A stretch of 64,000 nt of DNA from an uncultured Clostridia bacterium (GTDB taxonomy: Bacteria > Bacillota > Clostridia > Christensenellales > Borkfalkiaceae): positions 62,001-126,000 of the forward strand of contig CALVWW010000004.1 of NCBI GenBank assembly GCA_944368155.1, read 5' to 3'. Under the pieces are notes generated by a model, which saw only the letters and a program-made list of their open reading frames with translations, was not told the origin of the DNA and made no database searches. The translations under genes and the position numbers were made by a program. Below, piece after piece: positions 16,021 to 24,214 of this stretch. Numbering within the stretch: position 1 is the stretch's first letter; each line of letters begins with the position of its first letter.

Positions 16021-16049
16021 ATTATACCTGATAATTTTTATCCGGTCAA
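16021..16049 (-). promoter_or_regulatory. Promoter of the MarR-type gene
   Basis: On the minus strand TTGACC, a 17-nt spacer, TATAAT. Confidence 0.85.
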
Positions 16050-16137
16050 ACGATGTATGTGAAATTGCAATGAAAACACAGCTTCGAATCTGCGTGTACA
16101 TAATTATAAAAAATTGCCTGATAATCCGGCAATTTGC

Positions 16138-16166
16138 TTGACTAAAAGAGCGCCGTATGGTAAAGT
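16138..16166 (+). promoter_or_regulatory. Promoter of rplU-rpmA
   Basis: TTGACT, a 17-nt spacer, TAAAGT. An AAATTGCC/GGCAATTT hairpin (16111-16135) lies just above and may separate this promoter from the divergent MarR gene. Confidence 0.8.
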
Positions 16167-16173
16167 AATCTAC

Positions 16174-16199
16174 GAGCCGCTCGGGACGGGCTCTTTTTT
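16174..16199 (+). terminator. Attenuator-like hairpin in rplU leader
   Basis: GAGCC / GGCTC stem with a 10-nt loop followed by T6, only ~8 nt below the -10 box and ~90 nt above rplU. It looks like a ribosomal protein L21-type leader terminator; the rest of the leader does not match a consensus I can recall. Confidence 0.5.
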
Positions 16200-16287
16200 A
16201 AGTGCCAAAATTTTTTAATGGCCGCCCGCGACGCTTCTGTTTTGCGCGCAAATTCCCGGCGAGACTGGTTTGAGGAGGCATTTTTAA

Positions 16288-16662
16288 ATGTACGCTATTT
16301 TTGAAAACGGCAGCAAGCAGTACAGAGTTAGCGAAGGCGACACCGTTAAGCTTGAAAAGCTGAACGCAAACGTAGGCGATACCGTAGAATTCCCCGTGGT
16401 TTTAGTTGCAGACGAAAAGGGTATTCAGGTTGGCGCCGAAGTTGAAAACACCAAAGTGACCGCAACAGTGGTTGCTCAGGGCAAGGCCAAGAAAATTATC
16501 GTATTCAAGTACAAGGCCAAGAAGAACGAACGCAAAAAGCAGGGCCACAGGCAACCCTTCACCGAAGTGAAGGTAACCGGCATCGGCGCAGCCAAGAAGG
16601 CGGCCAAGGCAAAGAAGTCAAAGGCTGAAGAAGCTCCCGCAGAGGAAGCTAAAGCCGAGTAA
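16288..16662 (+). CDS. rplU: 50S ribosomal protein L21
   Basis: 124 residues. [34 protein letters not shown] and [21 protein letters not shown] are the L21 signatures. The C-terminal ~20 residues form a Lys/Ala/Glu-rich tail, longer than in E. coli but common in Clostridia. L21 binds 23S rRNA near L20. The ribosome site is GAGGAGG. rpmA starts 21 nt after the stop, leaving no room for the ysxB/prp gene that separates them in most Firmicutes. Confidence 0.97.
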   Translation: MYAIFENGSKQYRVSEGDTVKLEKLNANVGDTVEFPVVLVADEKGIQVGAEVENTKVTATVVAQGKAKKIIVFKYKAKKNERKKQGHRQPFTEVKVTGIGAAKKAAKAKKSKAEEAPAEEAKAE

Positions 16663-16683
16663 GTTTAAGAGGAGGCAAAAGAG

Positions 16684-16959
16684 ATGTTACTTTTCAATTT
16701 ATTTGCGCATAAAAAAGGTACCGGCTCCTCGCACAACGGTCGCGACAGCGAGGCAAAGCGCCTTGGCGTTAAGCGCTCCGACGGGCAGTTCGTGCTTGCG
16801 GGCAACATTCTGGTGAGACAGCGCGGAACCAAGTTCCACCCCGGCAATAACGTGGGCATAGGCAAGGACGACACGCTGTTCGCACTCATCGACGGCAACG
16901 TTAAATTTGAGCGCGTAGGCAAGGATGGCAAGCAGGTTTCCGTTTACGCGGCCGAGTAA
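16684..16959 (+). CDS. rpmA: 50S ribosomal protein L27, shortened N-terminal extension
   Basis: 91 residues: [23 protein letters not shown] then [13 protein letters not shown], typical L27, whose N-terminus reaches the peptidyl transferase centre. Most Firmicutes L27 proteins begin with an extension ending LQFF, cut off by the protease Prp. Here the start is [11 protein letters not shown]: two residues of the cleavage motif are missing, and the prp gene normally next to rpmA is absent. The extension may be uncut or removed differently. GAGGAGG precedes the ATG. Confidence 0.97.
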   Translation: MLLFNLFAHKKGTGSSHNGRDSEAKRLGVKRSDGQFVLAGNILVRQRGTKFHPGNNVGIGKDDTLFALIDGNVKFERVGKDGKQVSVYAAE

Positions 16960-16979
16960 GTCAATTCAATAAGATTTTT

Positions 16980-17013
16980 AAAGGCGTGCTCCGCATCTTT
17001 CGGGCGCGCCTTT
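16980..17013 (+). terminator. rplU-rpmA terminator
   Basis: AAAGGCGTGC / GCGCGCCTTT, one G-U pair, followed by TTTATT, 20 bp past the rpmA stop. Confidence 0.75.
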
Positions 17014-17044
17014 ATTCATGCCTTCCACCTCGCAATAAACGTCC

Positions 17045-17073
17045 TTGCTTTTTGCGAAGAAATGGGATATAAT
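17045..17073 (+). promoter_or_regulatory. Promoter of the GNAT gene
   Basis: TTGCTT, a 17-nt spacer, TATAAT, 28 nt above the chosen start. Confidence 0.75.
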
Positions 17074-17100
17074 ATACTTAAGAATATCCAAGGAGATTTT

Positions 17101-17592
17101 ATGATACGCGTTTTTCCGCTGAACGATAAGTATGCCGAAAGTTTTGCAAAGATGTTCTGCGACTACTACGACGAGCTGGGTTGCGACGAGGACGGCGAAC
17201 ATCTTGTGCGCGAATATATTCTTCCCGACCTTTTGGCGGGACTTTTAAAAGTCGACCTCATAGAAGACGACGGCTCTCTGTGCGGTTTCTGTATATACCA
17301 GATAGACGAGCCGGGGAACGAGTGGAATTTTAAGGACGGCTGGGGCGACATCCGTGAGATTTATATCACCATGCAGAAGCGCGGAAAAGGCCTTGGCAAG
17401 TTTCTTTTATATACCGCCGAAATGCGGCTGAAAGAGGCGGGGGCAATGGATATTTACGCCCTCCCCGATGAAGATTCCGCCGGCTTTTTCGCGGCGTGCG
17501 GATATGAACTTTCGGACGAGGTCTGCGCGGAACTGGGCTGCAACGTCTTTATAAAACAAGCTGCGAACGGTTGCGGACACTGCTCAAAGTGA
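17101..17592 (+). CDS. GNAT family N-acetyltransferase
   Basis: 163 residues from the ATG at 17101 (IRVFPLNDKYAESF), which has AAGGAGA before it; an upstream in-frame ATG lies within the promoter and is rejected. The acetyl-CoA binding motif is ITMQKRGKGLGKFLLYTAEMRLKEAG (R/Q-x-x-G-x-G/A), followed by IYALPDEDSAGFFAACGYE, the usual strand 4-helix 4 part. It probably acetylates a small amine or a protein; the substrate is unknown. The C-terminus has extra Cys residues (CNVF, NGCGHCSK). Confidence 0.8.
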   Translation: MIRVFPLNDKYAESFAKMFCDYYDELGCDEDGEHLVREYILPDLLAGLLKVDLIEDDGSLCGFCIYQIDEPGNEWNFKDGWGDIREIYITMQKRGKGLGKFLLYTAEMRLKEAGAMDIYALPDEDSAGFFAACGYELSDEVCAELGCNVFIKQAANGCGHCSK

Positions 17593-17693
17593 CAATTGCC
17601 TGCACATATACCCTTTTTACAGGCTTTGCTTTTAATCGCAGGCTTATACGACGATTGCCCCCGATATATGCTTGAAATAACAAGATTTTACAG

Positions 17694-17730
17694 AGGCCTG
17701 CCGCGCGCAGAATTGCGCGCGGCAGGCCTT
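17694..17730. terminator. GC-rich terminator hairpin
   Basis: AGGCCTGCCGCGCGCA and its perfect complement around GAA, followed by TTGTTT, after the GNAT gene. Confidence 0.65.
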
Positions 17731-17737
17731 TGTTTCC

Positions 17738-17779
17738 GCCATATTGAGGGGGCAATTCAAATTGCCCCCTCAATATGGC
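17738..17779. terminator. Perfect 19-bp hairpin between convergent genes
   Basis: GCCATATTGAGGGGGCAAT pairs perfectly with its complement around TCAA. It lies between the GNAT gene and the convergent methyltransferase and may be a second terminator. No T-run adjoins it. Confidence 0.5.
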
Positions 17780-17822
17780 ATAATTATTTAAATTTTAAAA
17801 TTGGCATGCATATATGCCGCAA

Positions 17823-18575
17823 CTAACGCACTTTTATTGCCTTCACCCTTATGCGGACGTAATCAATATACCACTCGCCGTCCTTATACAATACGGGGCG
17901 TAAGGTCTGCTCTGCCTCCGCGATAATATCCTCACGTTCCTCTTCGGGCACGCACGAGAAAGGCGCTTTGAGAAATGTTAAAATCCAGTTCTTAAGCCCT
18001 TCCTCCCCATCCTGACGCGTGGGACGGGGGAAAAGCGTGCAATACACCGGCATGAGCCCGTGGCGCTCCAGAACGGGCGAAAATTCGCCCACTGACTGGA
18101 AGTTGAATGTGCGCGCATATTTTTTGCCGTGCGCACGGAAAATATTTTCAAGCGCGCCATGCACGGCTTCGGCACATCCCTTGCCCCCGAATTCACACAC
18201 CAGTTCGCCGCCCGCCCGCAGGTTGCGCGCAAGATTTGCAGCCAGCGCTTCGGTATCGTCAATCCAGTGAAAAACAGCATTTGAAAATATGCCGTCGGCA
18301 GGCTCGGCGAGCCTGAACTGTGTTGCATCGGCGCATATAAACGATATTTCGGGCGCATTGCATTTTGCAAGTTCTATCATCTGAGGCGAGGCGTCTATGC
18401 CGCAGACATTATATCCCGCGCTTTTCAGCTCCTTTGTCAGAACTGCGCTGCCGCACCCGACGTCGGCCACGAGCGCGCCCTTCGGCAGCGTGAACAAATT
18501 TAAAAGCTCCTCGCCGTACTTATACACAAAAGAAAAATTTTTGTGGTAATCCCCCGCATTCCATTCTATATTCAT
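17823..18575 (-). CDS. Class I SAM-dependent methyltransferase
   Basis: 250 residues. Motif I is LVADVGCGSAVLTKEL (residues ~35-50), followed by motif II VCGIDASPQMIELA and GIFSNAVFHWIDD, the pattern seen in trans-aconitate methyltransferase-like enzymes. The substrate cannot be read from the sequence. It starts at an ATG behind AGGAGG and is divergent from an AraC-type regulator, with only about 19 bp between their -35 boxes; the regulator may control it. Confidence 0.85.
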   Translation of the reverse strand: MNIEWNAGDYHKNFSFVYKYGEELLNLFTLPKGALVADVGCGSAVLTKELKSAGYNVCGIDASPQMIELAKCNAPEISFICADATQFRLAEPADGIFSNAVFHWIDDTEALAANLARNLRAGGELVCEFGGKGCAEAVHGALENIFRAHGKKYARTFNFQSVGEFSPVLERHGLMPVYCTLFPRPTRQDGEEGLKNWILTFLKAPFSCVPEEEREDIIAEAEQTLRPVLYKDGEWYIDYVRIRVKAIKVR

Positions 18576-18623
18576 AGAACTTTACCTCCTATGTTTTCGG
18601 TATTGCATGCATTTTCTTCAATA

Positions 18624-18652
18624 ATTATAGCATTTCTATCGGCCTTAAGCAA
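18624..18652 (-). promoter_or_regulatory. Promoter of the methyltransferase gene
   Basis: On the minus strand TTGCTT, a 17-nt spacer, TATAAT. TGCATGCA palindromes lie on both sides (18604 and 18658), in the spacer shared with the divergent AraC gene. Confidence 0.8.
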
Positions 18653-18670
18653 CTTTCTGCATGCATGATA

Positions 18671-18699
18671 TAGACAAAACGGATATTTTATGGTATTAT
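18671..18699 (+). promoter_or_regulatory. Promoter of the AraC gene, leaderless layout
   Basis: TAGACA, a 17-nt spacer, TATTAT. The -10 box ends 7 nt before the ATG at 18706, so the transcript probably starts at the start codon. Confidence 0.7.
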
Positions 18700-18705
18700 A
18701 CAGAT

Positions 18706-19452
18706 ATGAACGACATTGTTTTTGCGGGGCGGGATGAGCGAAAGGTACGCGAACTGCAATCGAAAAGAAGATACTGGCACATAATCAGATGCAGCGGCCG
18801 CGGTGAAATAAAAAGCGCCAAAGGCGATACTGGTTTTACCCGCGGCGACATCGTGATAATACCCCCGCTTACCTTATTTGAGCGCACGGGCGCGGGGCCG
18901 AACGATATGCACATATTCATGGAGGGCACGGCGTTGCCCTTCAAGTCCCCCGTTTCACTGAATGAAGAGAGCGGCGGAGGATTTGCACATGTTTTTGCGC
19001 AGGCGGAGAACTATTTCGGGCGCATGGGCAAAGACGGAGGAGAAAGGTATGCGGCGGTTGTAAATGCGCTCGGCGAACTATTGGTCAGCTATATTGTGGC
19101 TCTGGCAGAAAGACCCGCACATCCGCCCGTAGTTGAGAGCGTGAGAGCGGATATTGAAGCAAACATCAGCAACTCAACCTATGCACTCGACGCGTCTATC
19201 AAAGCGCTTCCGCTCAATTACGACTATGTGCGCAAACTATTCAAGAGCGAGATGGGCACGACCCCGCACGAATACCTGATATCGGCGAGAATGGAATTGG
19301 CCGCGCAATTGCTTTTAAGCGGCATGAGCAACCAGTACAGCCGTTACAGCATAGCGCAAGTTGCTGAGATGTGCGGATTTGCAGAGCCGCTTTATTTTTC
19401 ACGCGTGTTTAAAAAGCACTTCGGCGTGCCGCCCTCTGAATATGGCAAATGA
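18706..19452 (+). CDS. AraC family transcriptional regulator
   Basis: 248 residues from the ATG at 18706; an earlier in-frame ATG (18661) lies above the -35 box and is rejected. The N-terminal half is a cupin-like sensor domain (FTRGDIVIIPPLTLFERTG). The C-terminal ~100 residues hold the two helix-turn-helix units: DASIKALPLNYDYVRKLFKSEMGTTPHEYL and SIAQVAEMCGFAEPLYFSRVFKKHFGVPPSEY. It reads towards the pectin cluster but is convergent with it. It could control the divergent methyltransferase or the sugar genes; the sequence does not decide. No ribosome site; translation is probably leaderless. Confidence 0.85.
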   Translation: MNDIVFAGRDERKVRELQSKRRYWHIIRCSGRGEIKSAKGDTGFTRGDIVIIPPLTLFERTGAGPNDMHIFMEGTALPFKSPVSLNEESGGGFAHVFAQAENYFGRMGKDGGERYAAVVNALGELLVSYIVALAERPAHPPVVESVRADIEANISNSTYALDASIKALPLNYDYVRKLFKSEMGTTPHEYLISARMELAAQLLLSGMSNQYSRYSIAQVAEMCGFAEPLYFSRVFKKHFGVPPSEYGK

Positions 19453-19525
19453 GCCGCACATATGGCCGATTTAACCGAGTACAAATAAAGCATACAGCCA
19501 ACAAATCCGGTGTGTGTCCGATTTT

Positions 19526-19621
19526 GGCGGGCGCCGCGCAAAAGTTTTTGCGCGGCGCCCGCCCTTTACACTGCTTATACACAGACGGGAACCGCCGCGC
19601 GCAAAACATTGCGCGCGGCGG
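19526..19621. terminator. Two strong hairpins between convergent genes
   Basis: 19526-19563 is a perfect 18-bp stem (GGCGGGCGCCGCGCAAAA and its complement, 2-nt loop). 19592-19621 is a 13-bp stem (CCGCCGCGCGCAA). They lie between the AraC gene and the convergent end of the pectin operon. Neither has a long T-run outside, but the T4/A4 near the loop is a style repeated through this genome. Confidence 0.6.
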
Positions 19622-19670
19622 CCCTATAAGGATTACGAAAAAGAGAAAAATACAAGCAAGTTGTATAATC

Positions 19671-20804
19671 TTATTTAATTTGCATCAGCTCGGTATAAGC
19701 CATTACGAAGGGGCCTGTGCCCTTTGCGTCGTTTTCGACAACGGGTTCCGAGATATAGTACTCAAAAGTACCGTCGCGCCGGCGGTTATTCTCAGGACCG
19801 AGGCCAGCAACGAGACAAATACCGCCGAGATTGAGCTTGCCTTCGGTTTCGGTGAGATATTTGTTGCATATGCCGTTGAAAACTCCCTCTCCCACCTTTG
19901 CAAAGCGCTTGTCGATTATGCCGAGACGGGCGCCCTTCATCATAGCATACGAAATCATTGCGCTGCCCGAAGTCTCAAGATAGTTGCCCTCGCGGCCAAT
20001 TTGGTCGACCACCTGATAGAACATGTGGCCTTCCTTGTCTATGTACTGCTCCAACCCTTCGATAGTCTCTTTGAAGATTGCAACGAGTTTCGCCTTTAAG
20101 TCCTCATGGCCTACGAAGTAGCCGATTGCGTCGACAAGACCCACAGTATACCAGCCGACGGAGCGCAGCCAGAAACTCTTTGAAAGCCCGGTCGTCTTAT
20201 CGGCCCAGAAGGCCTCTTTAGACCAGTCCCAGCCGTGATAGTAGAGGCGCTTTTGCTTGTCGTACATATTGTCGTACACGCTCTGGAACTGCCCTACTAT
20301 GTCGGAATAGTTTTTACAATTGTTGAATTCACTCTCATAGCGGGTATAGAACACCTGCGCCATATAGAGGCCGTCCAGCCACACCTGGTTGGGATAAATC
20401 TTCTTGTGCCAGAAGTTGCCCGTGCCCGTGCGCGGCTGACCTTTTATCTGTTCATACAGCAGGTCTGCAGCCTTTCTGTATTTTTCCTTACCGGTCTCGC
20501 GGTATAAATCAAAGAGTATACGCCCCTCGTTTATATTGTCGAGATTGTAAGTCTCAAGCTCATAACCGCGGATAGAACCGTCATCGAACACATAGTAGTC
20601 GACAAATTTATCTATAAAATCGATATACTTTTTATTGCCCGTCTGCTGATAAATTGAATAGAGCGAATTCATCATGCAACCGTCGATATAGTTCCATGCA
20701 GGCGCCTTTCCGTGCCTTATATTCTCGATATTCCATATGGGCGCTTCCGGCGTTGTGTCCTCTATGAGACGGTCGATATACCTGTCAATAACAGAATAGT
20801 CCAT
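19671..20804 (-). CDS. GH105 unsaturated rhamnogalacturonyl/glucuronyl hydrolase
   Basis: 377 residues, full length for the YteR/YesR family (an alpha6/alpha6 barrel). The catalytic aspartate lies in NQVWLDGLYMAQVFYTRYE, and ARNYIDG-like NYIDGCMMNSLYSIY, FWLRSVGWYTVGLVDAIGYF and YLETSGSAMISYAMMKGARLG are other hallmarks. The enzyme removes 4,5-unsaturated galacturonate from the ends of pectic disaccharides made by lyases. No signal peptide, so it acts on imported oligosaccharides. It is last in the minus-strand pectin operon, 18 bp after GH28. GGGGGA precedes the ATG. Confidence 0.93.
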   Translation of the reverse strand: MDYSVIDRYIDRLIEDTTPEAPIWNIENIRHGKAPAWNYIDGCMMNSLYSIYQQTGNKKYIDFIDKFVDYYVFDDGSIRGYELETYNLDNINEGRILFDLYRETGKEKYRKAADLLYEQIKGQPRTGTGNFWHKKIYPNQVWLDGLYMAQVFYTRYESEFNNCKNYSDIVGQFQSVYDNMYDKQKRLYYHGWDWSKEAFWADKTTGLSKSFWLRSVGWYTVGLVDAIGYFVGHEDLKAKLVAIFKETIEGLEQYIDKEGHMFYQVVDQIGREGNYLETSGSAMISYAMMKGARLGIIDKRFAKVGEGVFNGICNKYLTETEGKLNLGGICLVAGLGPENNRRRDGTFEYYISEPVVENDAKGTGPFVMAYTELMQIK

Positions 20805-20822
20805 GTCTTTCCCCCGTTAAAA

Positions 20823-22364
20823 TTATTCGATTATGAGCTCGCCGCAGTTCTTTTCAATAATATGGTCGCCCTCGACGCCCTCGAAAGTTACGTTTTTGAG
20901 CACAACTTTCTTCACATTGTCGATATAAAGGCCCTCTTTGCAGTAATCGCGGCAGAATTCAAGCATGGCAGGCTTAAAGGGCTTGGCGTCCTTCTTGAAG
21001 CCGAAGTGTACGTTTTCGAGCGTTATCTCGCCGATAGGCTGTTCAACAAGCCCGTCGAAGTATCCGCACATGCACTCGCAGTCCTCGCAATCGATGTCCT
21101 TGAACAGGAATTTACCGATATAGGGAGTACCGTCGTCTACGGGGCGCATCTTGCGCGACCAAACAAATTCTGTATGCCCGTCGGGGTCACAGAAATAATA
21201 CATATTTACTACAAGCGGAGTGATAACATTCTCCATCTTGATGTTTTCGAATACTACGCCGTCAATTACGGCATCCTTGCCCCTGCCGCGGCGCGTCTTG
21301 ATTCTCAGGCCCCTGTCCGTATGCCTGAACAGGCACTGGCTGACAGTAAGGTTGGTTACGCCGCCCGACATTTCGCTGCCAAGCACAATCGCGCCGTGGC
21401 CGTCCTGGAAGAGGTTGTTGCGAAGCGTGTGGCGGTTTGCAGGCGTTTTATACGTCTTGCCCATGTATACCTTGCCCGACTTTACAGCGACGCAGTCGTC
21501 GCCCACGGAGAACGTACAGCCGACTATGTCGACCATGTCGCAGCTCTCGGGGTCGAGGCCGTCGGTATTGGGTCCGGTATATGGATTCTGAACCTTTACA
21601 TCGTAGAACGCCAGATTCTTGGAGAAGAAGGGATGCAGGTTCCATGCAGCGGAATTTTTGCAGGTAACGCCGTGGAATACTACATTTTCGCACTTATTCA
21701 AAAATACGAGGCGCGGACGGGCAACTTTTCTGCCCTTGGGCGTCGCCCACCATGTGGACTTATCCGCATTGCCGTTTATGGCGCCCTCTCCCACTATCTT
21801 TATGTTTTTCTGCCTGTATGCAGAGACAAACGACTGGTGGCAATCAAAGGGGTCACCCTCCCAGCTCGCAAGAATCTCCTCAGAACCGTCGGGATTAAAT
21901 GTGCGTGCGGGGATGTAGGGATAGTCTTCCTCCACCGTGCTGCCCAAAAGCTGAGCTCCCTTCTTGATTTCTAATGTTATGTCGCTCTTTAAGACTATGG
22001 GACGGACATAATAGCTGCCCTCTGTGAGCACTACGCGGCCGCCTGCGGGACAGCTGTCTATCGCCATTTGTACAAAATAGGTATCGTCGGTCTTGCCGTC
22101 ACCCTTTGCACCCAGGGCGCGGACATCTACGAGAGCCGTCTCAGCATCCGTTTTGAAACGGACGGAGCACTCATCGCAGGATACAGTCACTGTATACTCT
22201 GTCGCAGACTCAAGGTTAAAGACCGAAAACACATTTGTGTCGGCCTCGCCATATTTGACGCCGTTGACAAAAATTGTGTATTTGCCGTCGGGATGACGGA
22301 AGGGATTTGTGTTGTCGAATTCAAAGCATGCACTCGTCGATGACGAGAATAACTTTTTGAACAT
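20823..22364 (-). CDS. GH28 family polygalacturonase, cytosolic
   Basis: 513 residues. An N-terminal ~75-residue fibronectin-III-like domain (YTIFVNGVKYGEADTNVFSV, TEYTVTVSCDECSVRF) precedes the right-handed beta-helix. The catalytic motifs of GH28 are all present: NTDGLDPESC, GDDCVAVKSG, GHGAIVLGSEMSGG and RIKTRRGRG. It hydrolyses alpha-1,4-galacturonosyl bonds, probably from the ends of oligogalacturonides. It has no signal peptide, so it works after uptake. A GAGGAG site lies before the ATG; GH105 follows after 18 bp. Confidence 0.93.
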   Translation of the reverse strand: MFKKLFSSSTSACFEFDNTNPFRHPDGKYTIFVNGVKYGEADTNVFSVFNLESATEYTVTVSCDECSVRFKTDAETALVDVRALGAKGDGKTDDTYFVQMAIDSCPAGGRVVLTEGSYYVRPIVLKSDITLEIKKGAQLLGSTVEEDYPYIPARTFNPDGSEEILASWEGDPFDCHQSFVSAYRQKNIKIVGEGAINGNADKSTWWATPKGRKVARPRLVFLNKCENVVFHGVTCKNSAAWNLHPFFSKNLAFYDVKVQNPYTGPNTDGLDPESCDMVDIVGCTFSVGDDCVAVKSGKVYMGKTYKTPANRHTLRNNLFQDGHGAIVLGSEMSGGVTNLTVSQCLFRHTDRGLRIKTRRGRGKDAVIDGVVFENIKMENVITPLVVNMYYFCDPDGHTEFVWSRKMRPVDDGTPYIGKFLFKDIDCEDCECMCGYFDGLVEQPIGEITLENVHFGFKKDAKPFKPAMLEFCRDYCKEGLYIDNVKKVVLKNVTFEGVEGDHIIEKNCGELIIE

Positions 22365-22575
22365 AGACGCTCCTCTTATTTTATTACGGCACTGCGTGCC
22401 GTTTATTTTCAGTTAAAAACAAATTTATATCACCCGTATATATAAAATCTCAGGCGACACTGCTTTACAATCCGGTTATAACACCGTATAGGCAAAAGAA
22501 ACGGGAACACACGCAATTACCCATCACAAATATGTTGTCTCCTTTAACAAAATGAGGCAAGGCAACCGGTAACTG

Positions 22576-23322
22576 TTATACCCCCTCAATCTTTTGAGCT
22601 TTTTTCTCGCGTCTTTTGCGCACGGCCCGCTTTACCAAATAAACTATCAGATCCTTTACTCCTATAAATGCCATATCTACGACGAGACAGAACACACCGA
22701 ATAATAGCGGTTCTACGCCGGAAAACTCAGCAATATACAGGTCAATGAACATATATATATATCCAACTCCAAGGGTAACAACCAAATAGTACAGCGCGTT
22801 GGCGAAGAATGTCCAGAACTGCTTGAACGGGAACGGGAACATCATAAAATTGTTGAATTCCTTTTCATCCGATTCCATCATGCGGAAAATCGGATTTACA
22901 AAGCAGTCAACAAATATGCCCATCACAACGCCGCACACAATATAAAGCTGAACATCCTGTACCCAGTTATATGTGCCGTCGGAATTTGCAAAAGCGGTGC
23001 CCAGCCCCATAAGAACAAAATAACATACTGCGCCGAAAAACCAGAACTTAATGAATAATGCTCTTATCCAGTAAGGTATGCGCGAAAGTTTATCGCGTTT
23101 ATAGGGATTAAATTCCTTCTTTTTATTTTTATTGTCGGGAGTAACTTCGCCGGTGACTTCGGCAATATTCATCGACGGAAGTTCGGCAGTTGACGTATCA
23201 TTCTGCCCGTCTCCCCTCAATGCAGCAACGAGCTCGTCCATTTCTTTAGATTTCAAATCATAGAAATCTTCTATGGTCGTCTCTTTTTCCGGCTGCTTAT
23301 ACTTCTTATTCTTTTTAGACAT
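22576..23322 (-). CDS. Unknown membrane protein in the pectin operon (248 residues)
   Basis: I do not recognise the family. A charged cytosolic N-terminus (residues 1-80, Lys/Glu-rich) is followed by about five membrane segments (FWFFGAVCYFVLMGLGTAFA, VQLYIVCGVVMGIFVDCFV, FWTFFANALYYLVVTLGVGYIYMFI, GVEPLLFGVFCLVVDMAFIGV) and a basic C-terminus (KRAVRKRREKKAQK). It lies between the ABC ATPase group and GH28 in one direction, so a role in uptake or assembly of the importer is an inference from position only. No clear ribosome site. Confidence 0.6.
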   Translation of the reverse strand: MSKKNKKYKQPEKETTIEDFYDLKSKEMDELVAALRGDGQNDTSTAELPSMNIAEVTGEVTPDNKNKKKEFNPYKRDKLSRIPYWIRALFIKFWFFGAVCYFVLMGLGTAFANSDGTYNWVQDVQLYIVCGVVMGIFVDCFVNPIFRMMESDEKEFNNFMMFPFPFKQFWTFFANALYYLVVTLGVGYIYMFIDLYIAEFSGVEPLLFGVFCLVVDMAFIGVKDLIVYLVKRAVRKRREKKAQKIEGV

Positions 23323-23465
23323 TTACTTATCAGACGGGAAACCATATCCCGTGCCGCTTTTTGCGGCTGCGGCATAATGTGCTATGCCGCTTTTCCTCCA
23401 TATTTTCTTTATATATAATTCTGCTGCGAAAAATATTTAACAGAAATTTATACCGATAGTTTATT

Positions 23466-23495
23466 CAGCCGCCCCGCCGCAGGGCGGGGCGGCTG
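23466..23495. terminator. 13-bp GC-rich intergenic hairpin
   Basis: CAGCCGCCCCGCC pairs perfectly with GGCGGGGCGGCTG, in the 251-bp gap between two membrane protein genes of the pectin operon. A second hairpin, GCGGCATA/TATGCCGC, lies at about 23374-23395. They may trim or stabilise transcripts inside the operon. Confidence 0.45.
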
Positions 23496-23573
23496 ACTGT
23501 CTGTTTTGAAAAATAACCGACAAACAAAATTTGCCGGTTATTTTATTTTATTAAATTGCAATAAAAGCTTTAA

Positions 23574-24206
23574 TTATTCCGTCTCCTCGAGGTCGATAGC
23601 AACTTTCATCTCGCTCACGGTAGATTCTACTTCTTTTCTGGTGTTTATCTTCATAAGCAAAATCTTGAATACGGGAGTGAGCGCAAGAAGAACTGCAGAT
23701 ATACCAAGCATAACTATATGCGCCAAAAGAATATTTTCGGAACTATAATATTCAGCGGTAAGTGCCTCAGTAGCCTGAGTTATAACGTCCTGCAGTTCCA
23801 TGTAGCAAATAACATCAGTCAGAATCATTACGGCGAGGAAAACTGCCACAAGTACCAACATCACTACGCTGGGTTTTTTGCGCTTGGGGAATGCCTGCAT
23901 AAACAATACCAAAATAAGTATTGAAAACAGGAAAGTAACAAAGGAACAAAGCGCGCTCCACTCAAACAAGGAGTTAGTCTGGCCGGAATAGAGCATGCGG
24001 GCAATCGATGTATAAGCAATCATATACATAAGCGATGTTACTACGAACATGAAAAACGCTATATTGCTCGGACGGCGCTTTAAGTTAACTATCTTTTTAC
24101 GGAACCACTCTTTAAGGCCTGCAACAAAGCTTGCCCATGTTACCTTCTTTTTACCTTCTTCAGGCGGGGTTACTTCATTTATAACCATATTTTCATTATC
24201 AGTCAT
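23574..24206 (-). CDS. Unknown four-helix membrane protein (210 residues)
   Basis: No family recognised. Topology: a cytosolic N-terminal ~45 residues, four membrane segments (NIAFFMFVVTSLMYMIAYTSI, WSALCSFVTFLFSILILVLFMQ, PSVVMLVLVAVFLAVMILTDVICYM, ILLAHIVMLGISAVLLALTPV) and an acidic C-terminal tail. It starts 8 nt after the stop of the ABC ATPase at an ATG with AGGTGAGG before it; a GTG at 24218 is the alternative. The tight spacing implies the protein works with the ATPase. With the 209- and 199-residue proteins it makes a set of three similarly built small membrane proteins around that ATPase. Confidence 0.65.
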   Translation of the reverse strand: MTDNENMVINEVTPPEEGKKKVTWASFVAGLKEWFRKKIVNLKRRPSNIAFFMFVVTSLMYMIAYTSIARMLYSGQTNSLFEWSALCSFVTFLFSILILVLFMQAFPKRKKPSVVMLVLVAVFLAVMILTDVICYMELQDVITQATEALTAEYYSSENILLAHIVMLGISAVLLALTPVFKILLMKINTRKEVESTVSEMKVAIDLEETE

Positions 24207-24214
24207 ACTGCACC

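Noticed and set aside
18661-18705. ATG at 18661 as the start of the AraC gene
   Set aside because: It lies above the -35 box of a good promoter and adds 15 unconserved residues; ATG 18706 is preferred.
20712-21974. 420-codon open frame on the plus strand opposite GH28 and GH105
   Set aside because: Antisense shadow of two clear enzymes; no recognisable domain and no promoter or ribosome site of its own.
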